Assembly (NCBI RefSeq): GCF_003999995.1
Contig: NZ_RJAD01000003.1
Span: 186,001 to 250,000, forward strand
Direction of reading: 5' to 3'
DNA length: 64,000 nt
From: Microbacterium sulfonylureivorans
GTDB lineage: Bacteria > Actinomycetota > Actinomycetes > Actinomycetales > Microbacteriaceae
Part shown: piece by piece, positions 19,155 to 31,275 of the stretch
How the letters are laid out: each line of letters starts with the position of its first letter
Position numbering within the stretch: position 1 is the first letter of the stretch
Made by a program: the position numbers and the translations under genes
The notes under the pieces: generated by a model
What the model saw: the letters and a program-made list of their open reading frames with translations, nothing else
Database searches by the model: none
What the model was told of the DNA's origin: nothing

Positions 19155-19850
19155 ATGCCGCAGCGCAGCGTCGCCGACAGGCCCGCGCTTTCGCGCGACC
19201 GCGTCGTCGCCACGGCGATGGCCCTCGCCGACGACGGCGGGCTCGAGCGGCTGACGATGCGCCGCCTCGCGGACGAGCTCGACGTCGAGGCGATGTCGCT
19301 GTACTACCACTTCCCCAATAAGGACGCGATCCTCGACGGGCTCCTCGAGCGCACGTTCACCGAGATCGTCGAAGAGGTCGGAGGGCTGTCCGCCGAGGCC
19401 CCAGGTGGGGCGTGGCAGGACACCATCCGCCGCCGGATCCTCGGCGCACGGCGCGTGCTGCTGCGTCATCCGTGGGTGCCCGCTGTGATGGAGTCCAGGT
19501 CGACGCTCGTCCCCACGATGGCGCGCTACATCGACGCCAACGTCGGCGTCATGCGGTCCGGCGGCCTGTCGCACGACCTCATCCACCACTCGCTCCACGC
19601 GCTGGGCAGCCGGCACTACGGCTTCAGCCAGGAGCTCACCTTGGACGGCGACGGATCGACCGCACCCGCTCCCCAGGATCTCGCCCGCATGGCGGACTTC
19701 GTTCCCCACCTCGCCGCGATGCTGCAGGAGGTCGTCCACGACGACCCCGAGTCGACCCTCGGGTGGTGCGACGACCAGACCGAGTTCGAGTTCGGCCTCG
19801 ACATCCTCCTCGACGGCATCGCGCGGCGTCATGCCGCCGAGGCGCACTGA
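19155..19850 (+). CDS. TetR family transcriptional regulator (TetR_C-type)
   Basis: A 231-residue repressor. Residues ~12-60 contain the TetR DNA-binding domain (LTMRRLADELDVEAMSLYYH, then FPNKDAILDGLLE), and the C-terminal ligand domain resembles TetR/AcrR C-terminal family C with HSLHALGSRHYGFSQ. The ATG at 19155 follows GGAGGAGGTGA. It almost certainly controls the divergent oxidoreductase gene and itself through the palindromes between them; the inducer is unknown. Confidence 0.87.
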   Translation: MPQRSVADRPALSRDRVVATAMALADDGGLERLTMRRLADELDVEAMSLYYHFPNKDAILDGLLERTFTEIVEEVGGLSAEAPGGAWQDTIRRRILGARRVLLRHPWVPAVMESRSTLVPTMARYIDANVGVMRSGGLSHDLIHHSLHALGSRHYGFSQELTLDGDGSTAPAPQDLARMADFVPHLAAMLQEVVHDDPESTLGWCDDQTEFEFGLDILLDGIARRHAAEAH

Positions 19851-19860
19851 CCGGTGTGCG

Positions 19861-20325
19861 TCAGTCCCGTCCGCCCGGCGGGCCGACGACCAGCAGGATC
19901 GCATAGAGGGCGACGACCGCGAGACCGATGAGGCCCGCGAGCAGCCAGGCGCGAGACAGGAACCATCGCATGACGCGGTCGTGCCACGCGGCATCCCTCG
20001 GATCCTCCGTCGCGACGAGGCGCCAGTTCCCCGCGAGCCTGCCCGATCGGTGCAGCCAGAGCTCCGTCGGAATGGTCGCGTACGGGATCACCGCGCTTCC
20101 GATCGCGACGACCGTCGGCCACACACCCCAGCGCTGGTTCTTCGCGACGAGGACCGCCGTCGCTCCGTAGGAGAGGAACACGAACCCGTGGATGCCGCCG
20201 CCGATCGTCACCGCGATCGCCAGGTCGGTCGACTCGCGGACGATCAGCCCCGCGATGAGGAGGGTCCAGGAGACGGCCTCGGCGATCGCCAGCACGCGGA
20301 ACAGATTCAAGGGCGTGCGGAACAC
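19861..20325 (-). CDS. DUF3817-type small integral membrane protein
   Basis: A 154-residue protein opening with MFRTPLNLFRVLAIAEAVSW and carrying GGGIHGFVFLSY, the signature of DUF3817 membrane proteins. Three or four hydrophobic helices are visible, with a C-terminal helix after the WHDRVMRWFLSRAW segment that is an extension compared with the shortest members. Function unknown. It converges with the TetR gene, only ten bases apart. Confidence 0.75.
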   Translation of the reverse strand: MFRTPLNLFRVLAIAEAVSWTLLIAGLIVRESTDLAIAVTIGGGIHGFVFLSYGATAVLVAKNQRWGVWPTVVAIGSAVIPYATIPTELWLHRSGRLAGNWRLVATEDPRDAAWHDRVMRWFLSRAWLLAGLIGLAVVALYAILLVVGPPGGRD

Positions 20326-20412
20326 GGCTCTCCTTCGGGTGGGGGTGCTTCCAGCCTAGGTTCGCTCGCGCCGTCGCCGCGCCGGCGCGGACCGACGAGC
20401 TACCGTGGGGCG

Positions 20413-21519
20413 GTGGACTACTCCCCCGATGCGCTCCGCCGCCGGCCCGACGTCGAGGGGCCCGGCCTTCCGGCGTCGGATGCCGCGGACCGACTGATCC
20501 TCGACGAGTCTGCGACCGCGCGAGCCGATGCCGCGGCCGAGATCGTCGTCATCGGCGACGGCTACGGCGCCCTCACCCTGGGCGCCGCCGCCGACGGAGG
20601 ACGAGGCATCCGCGTCCATCAGGACGCCCTCACGGGCGAGCAGGCCCTCGCGGCGAACGCCGATGAGTTCGCGCTCGGCGGCACCTTCGCGTCGATGCCG
20701 CTCACCGCGGACCTGGTGCGCGGCGCGAAGGTCGTGCTGCTCAGGCTCCCCCGGTCGCTCGACGCGCTCCGCGACATCGCAGGCGTGATCGCCGCCTCCG
20801 CGTCGCCGGAGGTCGTCGTCTTCGCCGGCGGACGCGTGAAGCACATGACCCCCGCGATGAACGATGTGCTGCGCGAGCACTTCGAACGGGTCGACGTCAC
20901 TCACGCGCGTCAGAAGTCGCGCGTCCTCATCGCCCGCGGCCCGCACGACGGACGAGACCCCGAGCCGCGGTGCGAGCAGCACGACGGGCTGATCGTGTGC
21001 GCATACGGCGGGGTGTTCGCGGGCACGTCGATCGACATCGGCACCCGGTTCCTGCTGGCGCACCTCCCGGCCCCAGACGGTGCAGCGGGGGCGGTGATCG
21101 ACCTGGCGTGCGGCACCGGCGTCGTCGCGGCGACGCTCGCGCTGCGGCATCCCGCGCTGCGGGTCTACGCGTGCGATCAGTCCGCCGCTGCGGTCGCCTC
21201 GGCGCGGGCGACCGCCGAGGCGAACGGCGTCGCCGAGCGCGTCGAGGTCTCACGCGACGACATGCTCCGCAGCCGTGCCGACGGGAGCGCGGCGTTCATC
21301 GCGCTGAACCCGCCCTTCCACGTCGGATCCGCCGTCCATGAGGGCGTCGCGCCGCGACTGTTCGCCGACGCGGCCCGCGCGCTGCGCCCCGGCGGCGAGC
21401 TGTGGACCGTCTGGAACTCGGCTCTGCAGTACCGGTCCGCTCTCGAGCGGCTGGTCGGTCCGACGCGTCAGGTCGCGCGCAACGCGAAGTTCACCGTGAC
21501 GGTGTCGACCCGGCGGTGA
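20413..21519 (+). CDS. Class I SAM-dependent methyltransferase, RsmC/RlmG-like
   Basis: A 368-residue protein with the duplicated architecture of rRNA guanine-N2 methyltransferases: a degenerate N-terminal Rossmann-like half (EIVVIGDGYGALTLGAA, about residues 41-57) and an active C-terminal half with SAM motif VIDLACGTGVVAA near residue 230 and the substrate motif NPPFH. NPPFH/NPPY marks enzymes that methylate exocyclic amino groups. By analogy it methylates 16S or 23S rRNA; the exact base is not determinable. Start is the GTG at 20413. Confidence 0.82.
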   Translation: MDYSPDALRRRPDVEGPGLPASDAADRLILDESATARADAAAEIVVIGDGYGALTLGAAADGGRGIRVHQDALTGEQALAANADEFALGGTFASMPLTADLVRGAKVVLLRLPRSLDALRDIAGVIAASASPEVVVFAGGRVKHMTPAMNDVLREHFERVDVTHARQKSRVLIARGPHDGRDPEPRCEQHDGLIVCAYGGVFAGTSIDIGTRFLLAHLPAPDGAAGAVIDLACGTGVVAATLALRHPALRVYACDQSAAAVASARATAEANGVAERVEVSRDDMLRSRADGSAAFIALNPPFHVGSAVHEGVAPRLFADAARALRPGGELWTVWNSALQYRSALERLVGPTRQVARNAKFTVTVSTRR

Positions 21520-21618
21520 TCGCGTCACCGCCTGTCGTGCGTCGCGCCCAGGCGACGAGCACGGGCGGGAACGCCGGCCACACCGGCGAGCGGCCGGCGC
21601 GCGACCGTCCCCGCGGGA

Positions 21619-22305
21619 TCACTCCTCCGGCGACGTCGGCGGCGCGAACGACACCCATGCGCCGTCCGTGCATTGGTAGAACATCGGGGCGGACGTGTCG
21701 ATGAAGATGTCGTCTGCCGCGCAGGTCTCTTCAGCCGGCGCACCGACCCCGAGGGTCACCTGCGTTCCCGACTCGCCCGCCTCGCCTTGCGCACCCGTCT
21801 CGCCCTGCGACCCGGTCTCGCCCTGCGACCCGGTCTCGCCCTGGGACCCGGTCTCGCCCTGGGCGCCTGCGGCACCCGTCGCGCCGGTGAGGTTCTCCGC
21901 GGCCGACTCGCGGATGTTGCCGACCAGCGTCCAGTCCTCGTCGAACAGGTAGACGTCGGCGGACGCGACGTCGATGTACACGTCGCCGTCCGAGCCCTTG
22001 CCCTCCTCCGGTACGCCGGAACCGGCGCGGACCGCGGATCCTGCGGGGAGGATCTCCTCCAGCGCAGCCTCGTAGTCCTCGACCGTGGCCGTCTGCTCGG
22101 GCGTCGGCGTGGGCGACGCCGCGGCGATCGGCTCGGTCGTGTCGACCGACCGCGCCAGCCACGATCCGAGGAACGCCGCGAAGAAGGCCAGGATGACGAT
22201 GGCGAGCCCGAACCACACCAGCGTCATGCGGCTCACGCCGACGGGCGGAGACGCCGCGCCGGCCGCGGGCGGCTCGGTGATCGGAGGGGTGCTTTCGCTG
22301 GACAT
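21619..22305 (-). CDS. Membrane-anchored collagen-like repeat protein
   Basis: A 228-residue protein: Pro/Ala-rich cytoplasmic N-terminus, one membrane helix (~28-48), an external Thr/Pro linker, then a collagen-like segment at residues 141-180 made of thirteen Gly-X-Y triplets (GET, GSQ, GAQ and similar). Two short related beta motifs flank it: GDVYIDVASADVYLFDEDW (108-126) before and DDIFIDTSAPMFYQCTDGAW (198-217) after. Such segments can trimerise into a triple helix. Function unknown; surface display is likely from topology. The ATG at 22303-22305 has a GGAG site; another ATG lies four codons upstream. The repeat DNA is itself tandem and prone to length change. Confidence 0.75.
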   Translation of the reverse strand: MSSESTPPITEPPAAGAASPPVGVSRMTLVWFGLAIVILAFFAAFLGSWLARSVDTTEPIAAASPTPTPEQTATVEDYEAALEEILPAGSAVRAGSGVPEEGKGSDGDVYIDVASADVYLFDEDWTLVGNIRESAAENLTGATGAAGAQGETGSQGETGSQGETGSQGETGAQGEAGESGTQVTLGVGAPAEETCAADDIFIDTSAPMFYQCTDGAWVSFAPPTSPEE

Positions 22306-22460
22306 GGGCGACTCCATTCGGCCGCTCCCCAGCGCGTCTGGGGTTCGACGCGGAGCGGCGTGAGGCTCACTGTAGGGAAGGCCCGGCAGCGCGACCTCAC
22401 CCATTGCGGATGATCCGGCACATCGCGCGGCTTCCGCGCACACATGAGCATCCTCCTACG

Positions 22461-23195
22461 ATGACGCCCATGAACTACGACCGCTGGCAGCGCGTCACCG
22501 AGTGGCCGCTCATCATCGCCTCCGCCATCTTCCTCGTCGCCTATGCGTGGCAGGTGATCGCCGACCTGTCCGGTCCCGCCAACGTCCTCGCCGAGACGCT
22601 CATGTGGCTCACCTGGGGGCTGTTCCTCCTCGACTACATCTCCAATCTGATCCTCATCGGCCGCGAGAGACGGTGGCGGTGGTTCTACACCCACTGGTTC
22701 GACCTGTGCGTGGTCGTGCTGCCCATGCTCCGCCCGCTGCGGATCCTGCGACTCGTCACGCTGCTCAGCGTTCTCCAGCGCACGGCGGGCACGGCGATCC
22801 GCGGCCGCATCTCGATCTACGTCGGCAGCGCATCGGCCCTCCTCATCTTCGTCGCGGCCCTCGCCGTCCTCGACACCGAGCGCGGGCAGCCGGGCGCGAA
22901 CATCGAGACCTTCGGCGACGCCCTGTGGTGGGCCTTCGTGACGGTGACGACCGTCGGCTACGGCGACTACACACCCGTCACCGAGCTGGGGCGCTTCATC
23001 GCCGTCGGGCTGATGATCGGCGGCATCGCCCTGCTCGGTGTCGTCACGGCGACGCTGGCGTCGTGGATCGTCGAGCGCGTCGCGGAGCGCGATGCCGAGC
23101 AGGACGCCGCGACCGTCGGACACATCAAGTCGCTCGAGACGCAGCTCGCCGACATGCGCGGCCTGCTCGTCGAGGCGCTCGGCAAGGAGCGCTGA
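22461..23195 (+). CDS. Potassium channel family protein
   Basis: A ~244-residue ion-channel protein with four voltage-sensor-like helices including an arginine-rich segment (RPLRILRLVTLLSVLQR), a pore loop with the K+ selectivity filter TTVGYGD, a final pore helix, and a C-terminal coiled coil (SLETQLADMRGLLVEALG). It resembles small bacterial Kv-type channels. Two in-frame ATGs (22461 and 22470) are both possible. A very strong hairpin follows the stop. Confidence 0.85.
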   Translation: MTPMNYDRWQRVTEWPLIIASAIFLVAYAWQVIADLSGPANVLAETLMWLTWGLFLLDYISNLILIGRERRWRWFYTHWFDLCVVVLPMLRPLRILRLVTLLSVLQRTAGTAIRGRISIYVGSASALLIFVAALAVLDTERGQPGANIETFGDALWWAFVTVTTVGYGDYTPVTELGRFIAVGLMIGGIALLGVVTATLASWIVERVAERDAEQDAATVGHIKSLETQLADMRGLLVEALGKER

Positions 23196-23208
23196 GTCGC
23201 AAGCGCGA

Positions 23209-23244
23209 ACGAGGGGGCGGATGCCGCAGCATCCGCCCCCTCGT
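23209..23244. terminator. Bidirectional terminator between channel gene and nrdF
   Basis: A 16-bp stem with a 4-base CGCA loop, arms 23209-23224 and 23229-23244, containing GGCGGATGC paired with GCATCCGCC. It sits between two convergent genes and probably stops both transcripts. Confidence 0.9.
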
Positions 23245-23263
23245 CGCGTATCGCAGCCGCGGG

Positions 23264-26407
<3,144 letters not shown>

Positions 26408-26426
<19 letters not shown>

Positions 26427-26872
26427 CGTTCCAATCCCTCGCTCACGCGTTCCACGTCTTCAGGCGTGCCGAATACCTCTAGCCGGTACAAGTGCGGCAC
26501 ATGACACTTGCGGCTGATGATGTCGCCGGCGATGCAGAAGTGCTCGCCGAAGTTGGTGTTGCCCGCGGAGATCACTCCGCGAATCAGGCGCCGATTGCGC
26601 TCGTCGTTGAGGAACCGGATCACCTGCTTGGGGACAGCCCCTGCCTCCTCGCCCCGGCCTTGGCCTCCGCCATAGGTCGGGGTGACGAGGATGAAGGGCT
26701 CGTCGACCACGAGGGCCGGATCCGCTGCATGCAGCGGGATCCGCACCGCCCTCGCCCCGACCTTCTCTATGAAGCGCGCGGTGTTGCCCGAAACGCTCGA
26801 GAAGTAGACGAGGAGAGGTGTCGCGGTCGCCCGCCCGGCAACCGCGTGTCGCTGTGCGATCGCGGTTGCCAT
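26408..26872 (-). CDS. nrdI: NrdI flavodoxin-like protein
   Basis: A 154-residue flavodoxin that supplies superoxide/reducing power for assembling the Mn2-tyrosyl radical in NrdF. FMN-binding loops are seen: [33 protein letters not shown] and [17 protein letters not shown]. The ATG at 26870-26872 lies four bases beyond the nrdH stop codon, and the coding end overlaps nrdE. Confidence 0.95.
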
Positions 26873-26876
26873 GGCA

Positions 26877-27110
26877 TCACGCGAGCCGCGAGGCGAGCTC
26901 GTCGATCTTGTCGGGACGGAAGCCCGACCAGTGGTCTTCGTCGGTGATGACGACGGGCGCCTGGAGGTAGCCCAGCGCCTTGACCTGCTCGAGGGCCGAA
27001 GGGTCCTCCGAAAGGTCGTGGATCTCGTACTCAATACCCTTCGAGTCCAGTGCTCGATAGGTCGCGGTGCACTGCACGCACGCGGGCTTCGTGTAGACCG
27101 TGATCGCCAT
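26877..27110 (-). CDS. nrdH: NrdH glutaredoxin-like redoxin
   Basis: A 77-residue redoxin with the active site CVQC at residues 11-14 (KPACVQC) and [13 protein letters not shown] near the C-terminus, the classic NrdH signature. It reduces NrdE using thioredoxin reductase. The ATG at 27108-27110 gives [11 protein letters not shown], the conserved start, with AGGA upstream; an in-frame start 11 codons earlier is unlikely. Confidence 0.96.
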   Translation of the reverse strand: MAITVYTKPACVQCTATYRALDSKGIEYEIHDLSEDPSALEQVKALGYLQAPVVITDEDHWSGFRPDKIDELASRLA

Positions 27111-27173
27111 GTTGATCCTGTCTTTCCCCTCAAATCCGCTCATCTTTCCGGCAGGCCCCCCACCGGGAGTCCA

Positions 27174-27221
27174 ATACTACATATGGGTACCGACATTGGA
27201 TAGCACCACAAGGGCTAGTAG
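27174..27221. promoter_or_regulatory. Pair of candidate NrdR boxes upstream of nrdH
   Basis: Two imperfect 16-bp palindromes, ATACTACATATGGGTA (27174-27189) and CCACAAGGGCTAGTAG (27206-27221), share TAGTA and CCAYA half-sites with NrdR boxes. Their centres are 32 bases apart, three helical turns, the spacing usual for NrdR. They sit 64-111 bases before the nrdH start. Confidence 0.5.
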
Positions 27222-27279
27222 TTACATCCGTGTGATTTTCCACCGTTCTCCCCATGTACAACACAGGTTCTCCACCGTT

Positions 27280-27422
27280 TCATCCACAGGACGACCCCTG
27301 TTTCCGAACCTGGAAAATCCCTGAATCACACGGATTTCGGATGCCGCGCCCACGGCTGTCCACAGGTCGGACGCTATGCGGGGGCTCCGACATCCGATCC
27401 GCCTGTGGAGAGCGGTTTGGGC
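27280..27422. promoter_or_regulatory. DnaA-box-like sequences in the nrd/MFS divergent spacer
   Basis: The 400-base spacer 27111-27510 holds TCATCCACA (27280-27288) and CTGTCCACA (27356-27364), each one mismatch from the DnaA box TT(A/G)TCCACA, plus an inverted weaker copy TGTGGAGAG (27414-27422), and several TCCACC motifs near 27236-27275. DnaA controls nrd genes in E. coli. Nothing coding is seen in this spacer. Confidence 0.4.
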
Positions 27423-27510
27423 GTGTCGCGGCGTGTCGCGAACAGCCCCCGGCGTGTCGAGCGCGCACGCACCCGATCGACGCCGTCGGAGCCCGCGATA
27501 ACGTTGATGC

Positions 27511-28716
27511 GTGGCGGGCTACCGGGATCTTCTTCGCACCCCCGGTGTCGGGCGCATCATCGCGGCGCAGCTGACCGCGCGCTTCCCCAACGGGATGACG
27601 AGCCTCGCGATCCTGCTCCACATCGAGTTCGTCACCGGCTCGTACGGCGCCGCCGGCCTCGTGCTCGCGGCGGCCTCGATCGGGCAGGCGATCGCCGGCC
27701 CGGTCACGAGTCGCTGGATGGGCCGCTGGGGCATGCGACCCGTCATCACGACGACGCTCGTCATCTGCGCCGTGTCGATCACGGCGATCGCGCTCCTCCA
27801 GCTCCCCCTGCCGGGATACATGGCGCTCGGATTCGTCAGCGGCCTCTCGACGCCGCCGATCCAGTCCGCCGCGCGCACCATCTATCCGAAGCTCGTGACC
27901 TCGAAGCAGCTGACGCCGCTGTTCTCGCTGGACGCGTCGCTGCAGGAGATCATCTGGATCGTCGCGCCCGTCGTCATCACGCTCGTCGCGACACAGGTCG
28001 GCACGGTGCAGGCGCTGCTGCTCATCGTGGTGATCCTGATCGGCGGCGGGTCGTGGTTCATCCTCTCCCCCGAGGTCGGACGCGTCCGCATCCCGCGCAG
28101 CCGCCGCAGCATCGGCAAGGTGCTCACCAAGGCGCCGGTGCTGCTGGCCACCGTCGTCGGGTTCCTCCTCATCGGCGCGTGCTCGGCGGTCGAGGCGGGC
28201 GTCGTGGCGACCTTCGACCACGGAGGGCTCGAGGCCGGCATCGTGCTGGCCCTCTTCTCGGTCGGCAGCCTCGCCGGCGGCCTGTCGTTCGGGCACATCC
28301 CGATCGGCCCGTGGGCGATGGCGCGACGCCTGAGCATCGTGACCGTGGGCCTCGCGCTGACGATCGTGTCGCTCAACGTGTTCTGGCTCGGCGGCACGCT
28401 CGTCCTCGCCGGCATCGGCATCGCGCCCGCCCTCGCGGTGCTCTTCGCGATGACCTCGGCCAGCGTGAAGTTCAGCGACACCGCCGAGGCCTTCGGCTGG
28501 GTCGGCACCGGGCAGCTCATCGGCGCAGCGGCCGGGTCGGCCATCGCCGGCTTCCTCATCGACGACATGGGTCCGACCGGCGCCTACATCGCCGCGACGG
28601 CGTTCGCGGTGGCGGGCCTCCTCGTCGCGGTGGCGTTCGTGAAGGGCTTCCCCGACCTCCGCGGTCGAGACGCCGCCCCCATCCCCGACACCGAGCCGGT
28701 GCCGACCATCACGTGA
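27511..28716 (+). CDS. MFS transporter
   Basis: A 401-residue protein with about twelve hydrophobic helices. The motif-A loop between helices 2 and 3 reads GPVTSRWMGRWGMRPV, and ARFPNGMTSLAILLHIEF opens the first helix. It resembles actinobacterial exporters annotated as multidrug or sugar efflux proteins. No substrate can be assigned. The start is GTG at 27511; the preceding ATG is out of frame. Confidence 0.82.
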   Translation: MAGYRDLLRTPGVGRIIAAQLTARFPNGMTSLAILLHIEFVTGSYGAAGLVLAAASIGQAIAGPVTSRWMGRWGMRPVITTTLVICAVSITAIALLQLPLPGYMALGFVSGLSTPPIQSAARTIYPKLVTSKQLTPLFSLDASLQEIIWIVAPVVITLVATQVGTVQALLLIVVILIGGGSWFILSPEVGRVRIPRSRRSIGKVLTKAPVLLATVVGFLLIGACSAVEAGVVATFDHGGLEAGIVLALFSVGSLAGGLSFGHIPIGPWAMARRLSIVTVGLALTIVSLNVFWLGGTLVLAGIGIAPALAVLFAMTSASVKFSDTAEAFGWVGTGQLIGAAAGSAIAGFLIDDMGPTGAYIAATAFAVAGLLVAVAFVKGFPDLRGRDAAPIPDTEPVPTIT

Positions 28717-28753
28717 TCGAGACGCGCGCCCACGATCGGGCCACCGGCCCGGG

Positions 28754-29158
28754 TCAGGTGATCCGGCGGAGCACCTCGAGCAGCGCGAGGGCGTAGGCGT
28801 CGGCCGGTTCCGGGAAGTCGAACACCTGCCGCTCCCCGCCGAACACGATCTCGACCTCGTACGTGTCGGGGAGCCTCCGCAGCGCCCGGAACGCGCCGCC
28901 GAGCAGTTCGCGCAGCTGACTCTCGTGGGGCAGCCACAGCGCGTCCTCGAGGGCGACGGAGTCCAGCGCCCATTCGGTGGTGCCGTTGAAGGCGAGGATC
29001 CGCCCGGTGGGGTACTCGCGCGGCTCGATCGTCATCTCACTCACCGTGAAGACGTCGGCCTCGAACTCGGGCTCGTCGAGCTGGAACCGATCGCCCGATC
29101 GCGGGCGCCAGACGAGGCCCGCGTCGCGCAGCGCCCCCGCCAGTTCGGTCGAGATCAT
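28754..29158 (-). CDS. Conserved hypothetical protein
   Basis: A ~134-residue soluble protein starting MISTELAGALRDAGLVWRPR and containing RILAFNGTTEWALDSV and ALWLPHESQLRELLGGAFR. I recognise this family as a widespread actinobacterial protein that databases sometimes label pilus assembly protein CpaE; the label does not appear justified by sequence. Up to four further residues could belong at the N-terminus (ATGs at 29165-29170). No ribosome-binding site is obvious. It converges with the MFS gene. Confidence 0.65.
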   Translation of the reverse strand: MISTELAGALRDAGLVWRPRSGDRFQLDEPEFEADVFTVSEMTIEPREYPTGRILAFNGTTEWALDSVALEDALWLPHESQLRELLGGAFRALRRLPDTYEVEIVFGGERQVFDFPEPADAYALALLEVLRRIT

Positions 29159-29195
29159 GCTGACCATCATCGCGCGGGATGGTGCATGCCCGGGC

Positions 29196-29387
29196 CATGA
29201 CCTCGCACGGGCGCCGTCGTCGGCAGGGCTGCGCGGCCGGACCGGTCGGTCGTCCGGGCCATGACCTCGCACGGGCGCCGTTGCCGGCAGCGCTGCGCGG
29301 CCGGACCGGTCGCGCGTCCGGGCCATGACCTCGCACGGGCGCCGTCGCCGGCAGGGCTGCGCGGCCGGACCGGTCGGACGTCCGGCC
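29196..29387. repeat. Three tandem copies of a 64-bp repeat
   Basis: Three contiguous 64-base units begin at 29196, 29260 and 29324, each starting CATGACCTCGCACGGGCGCC and ending with CGTCCGG(G/C)C. They differ at only a few positions. The array fills the divergent spacer between the hypothetical gene and the hydrolase gene and ends 16 bases before the hydrolase start. Confidence 0.95.
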
Positions 29388-29403
29388 CTTCTAGGCTGGG
29401 GGC

Positions 29404-30165
29404 ATGCCCGCCCCGCTCACCCTCCCCCGCCTCTCATGGGGCGCTCCGGACGCGACGCGTCGCGCGCTGCTCGTCCACGGCCTCGGCTCGAACGGGGCGC
29501 TGATGTGGCGATACGGGGTCGCGCTGGCCGACGCCGGCTGGCGCGCCGACGCCGTCGATCTGCGCGGGCACGGCACCGCGCCGCGTGCCCTCGACTACAC
29601 GATCGCCGCCTACGCGACCGACCTCGCCGCGACGCTGCCGACCGACGGTGGCTCATGGGACCTGGTGGTCGCGCATTCGCTCGGCGGTGCGGCGGCGTCG
29701 GTCGCGGCATCCGCTGACCCGCGCTGGGCGAACCGGCTCGTGCTGATCGACCCGGCCATCGCCCTGACCGATCGCGACCGCGAGATCGTGCGCGCGAGCC
29801 AGGAGGAGTCGTTCGCCGATCCCTCGACGCACGCCGTACGCGAGGCCCACCCCCACTGGCACGAGCAGGACGTCGAGCTCAAGTCGCTGTCGGCGCAGCA
29901 GGCCGGCCGCTGGGCCGTGGAGCAGACGAGCGCCCAGAACCAGGTGTGGGACGTGACGGATGCCGCGGCCGTCCTGGCCGTGCCCACGCACGTGATCGCA
30001 TCCGACCCGGAGGTCTACAGCATCTTCGCCGGGAAGCCCGCCGAGTCGGTCGTGGCGGCGAACCCGCGCATCTCGATGTCGGTCGTCGCCGGCGCCGGGC
30101 ACTCGCCGCACCGCGACGAGCCCGAGGCCACGGTGGCGCACCTGCTCGCGGCGCTCCGGCGCTGA
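29404..30165 (+). CDS. Alpha/beta hydrolase
   Basis: A 253-residue alpha/beta-hydrolase. The oxyanion region is LVHGLGSNGALMW, the nucleophile elbow is AHSLGG, and the catalytic histidine is in GAGHSPHRDEPE near the C-terminus. DLRGHGTAP is typical of the esterase/epoxide hydrolase-like subgroup. Substrate unknown. It begins immediately after the 64-bp repeat array, so its promoter lies in or beyond the repeats. Confidence 0.86.
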   Translation: MPAPLTLPRLSWGAPDATRRALLVHGLGSNGALMWRYGVALADAGWRADAVDLRGHGTAPRALDYTIAAYATDLAATLPTDGGSWDLVVAHSLGGAAASVAASADPRWANRLVLIDPAIALTDRDREIVRASQEESFADPSTHAVREAHPHWHEQDVELKSLSAQQAGRWAVEQTSAQNQVWDVTDAAAVLAVPTHVIASDPEVYSIFAGKPAESVVAANPRISMSVVAGAGHSPHRDEPEATVAHLLAALRR

Positions 30166-30198
30166 CCGCCCGCCGCTCCGCCGACTGCGGGCGCGGCG

Positions 30199-31197
30199 TC
30201 ACTGGACGACGATCTCGTTCCCCTGGCCGACGTCCACGACGACGCCCACCCAGCTCGGGATGGCGGTCGACAGCGACTGCTGCAGCCCGTCGACCGGCGG
30301 TGCCTCGCCGTCGTCGGTCGTGACGTCGATCGTCGCGGTCGTCCCGCTCCAGGTCACGTCGTACACGCGGGCGCCGGCCTCGTCGTCCAGCCACTTCGCC
30401 GTGAGCGTCTGGATGGTCACGGACCAGCGCGCCAGGGCCACGGCGGCGATGGAATTGGCCGCGAGGGGCAGCGCGACGACGATCGCGAGCACCGTCACCA
30501 CCGTGTAGGCGCGGCGGCGATTGGCGGTCCGCGACGACCCGGGCTCGCGCGCGTAGCCGCCCATCGTGAACACGATGGTGCCCGCGATCACCAGGGCGAG
30601 CACGTTGGACAGGAAGAGCACGAGCGCGCCCAGGGCGTCGCCCCACAGTCCCTGACCGGCGCACACGCCCACGACGCCGAGCGGGGGCACGAGCGAGATC
30701 GAGATCGCCACGCCCGGGAGCACGGCGCTGAGGTCCTTGCGGCACATCGCGAACCCGCCGGCGAACCCCGTCGCCAGCGCGGCGACGAGGTCCATGAGGC
30801 TCGGCGACGTGCGCCCGGTCACCTGCGAGTTCGTCGCGAGACTCTGTGGGGTGGCGACGAAGAGGGAGAACAGCAGCCCGAGCACGACGACGACCGCGAG
30901 CCCCACGAGCACCCACAGGATCGAGCGCACGACGAGGCTGAGGTGGCCGGTGACGATCCCGAGGCCGATGCCGAGGATCGGGGTGCCGAGCGGTGCGATG
31001 ATCATCGCGCCGATCACCGTGGCCGTGGAGTCCGTCAGCACGCCCGCGATCGCGATGAGGCCGGCCAGCGTGAGCATGATCATGAACCCGGTGCGCTTGC
31101 TGACCTTGTCGCCGTACCCGAGGTCGAGCGCGTCGGTGAGCTCCTCCGCCGACTGGCGCTGAACGGGTGGAATGAGGGTCTGGGTGAGACGCGACAT
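30199..31197 (-). CDS. DUF389 family membrane protein
   Basis: A 332-residue membrane protein with the DUF389 signature: RTGFMIMLTLAGLIAIAGVL, DSTATVIGAMIIAPLGTPIL and VLPGVAISISLVPPLGVVG. About seven membrane helices are followed by a soluble C-terminal domain. The family function is not established; TIGR00341-type hydrophobic proteins belong here. The ATG at 31195-31197 follows a basic leader and lies 78 bases from the divergent acyl-CoA dehydrogenase gene. Confidence 0.82.
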   Translation of the reverse strand: MSRLTQTLIPPVQRQSAEELTDALDLGYGDKVSKRTGFMIMLTLAGLIAIAGVLTDSTATVIGAMIIAPLGTPILGIGLGIVTGHLSLVVRSILWVLVGLAVVVVLGLLFSLFVATPQSLATNSQVTGRTSPSLMDLVAALATGFAGGFAMCRKDLSAVLPGVAISISLVPPLGVVGVCAGQGLWGDALGALVLFLSNVLALVIAGTIVFTMGGYAREPGSSRTANRRRAYTVVTVLAIVVALPLAANSIAAVALARWSVTIQTLTAKWLDDEAGARVYDVTWSGTTATIDVTTDDGEAPPVDGLQQSLSTAIPSWVGVVVDVGQGNEIVVQ

Positions 31198-31275
31198 GTC
31201 GGCTCCTCGATCGCTGTTGCGAACATCGTGGCATGCACCGCCCTGCATCCGACGGAACCCGGCGAGAATGGGCGG

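Noticed and set aside
27241..27430. Chromosomal origin (oriC)
   Set aside because: Some DnaA-box-like sites are present, but dnaA, dnaN, gyrB and rpmH are not nearby and the boxes are few and imperfect; regulation of nrd fits better.
29196..29387. Mobile element or REP cluster
   Set aside because: Three exact-period tandem copies with no second locus in this window and no target duplication; classified as a local tandem repeat.
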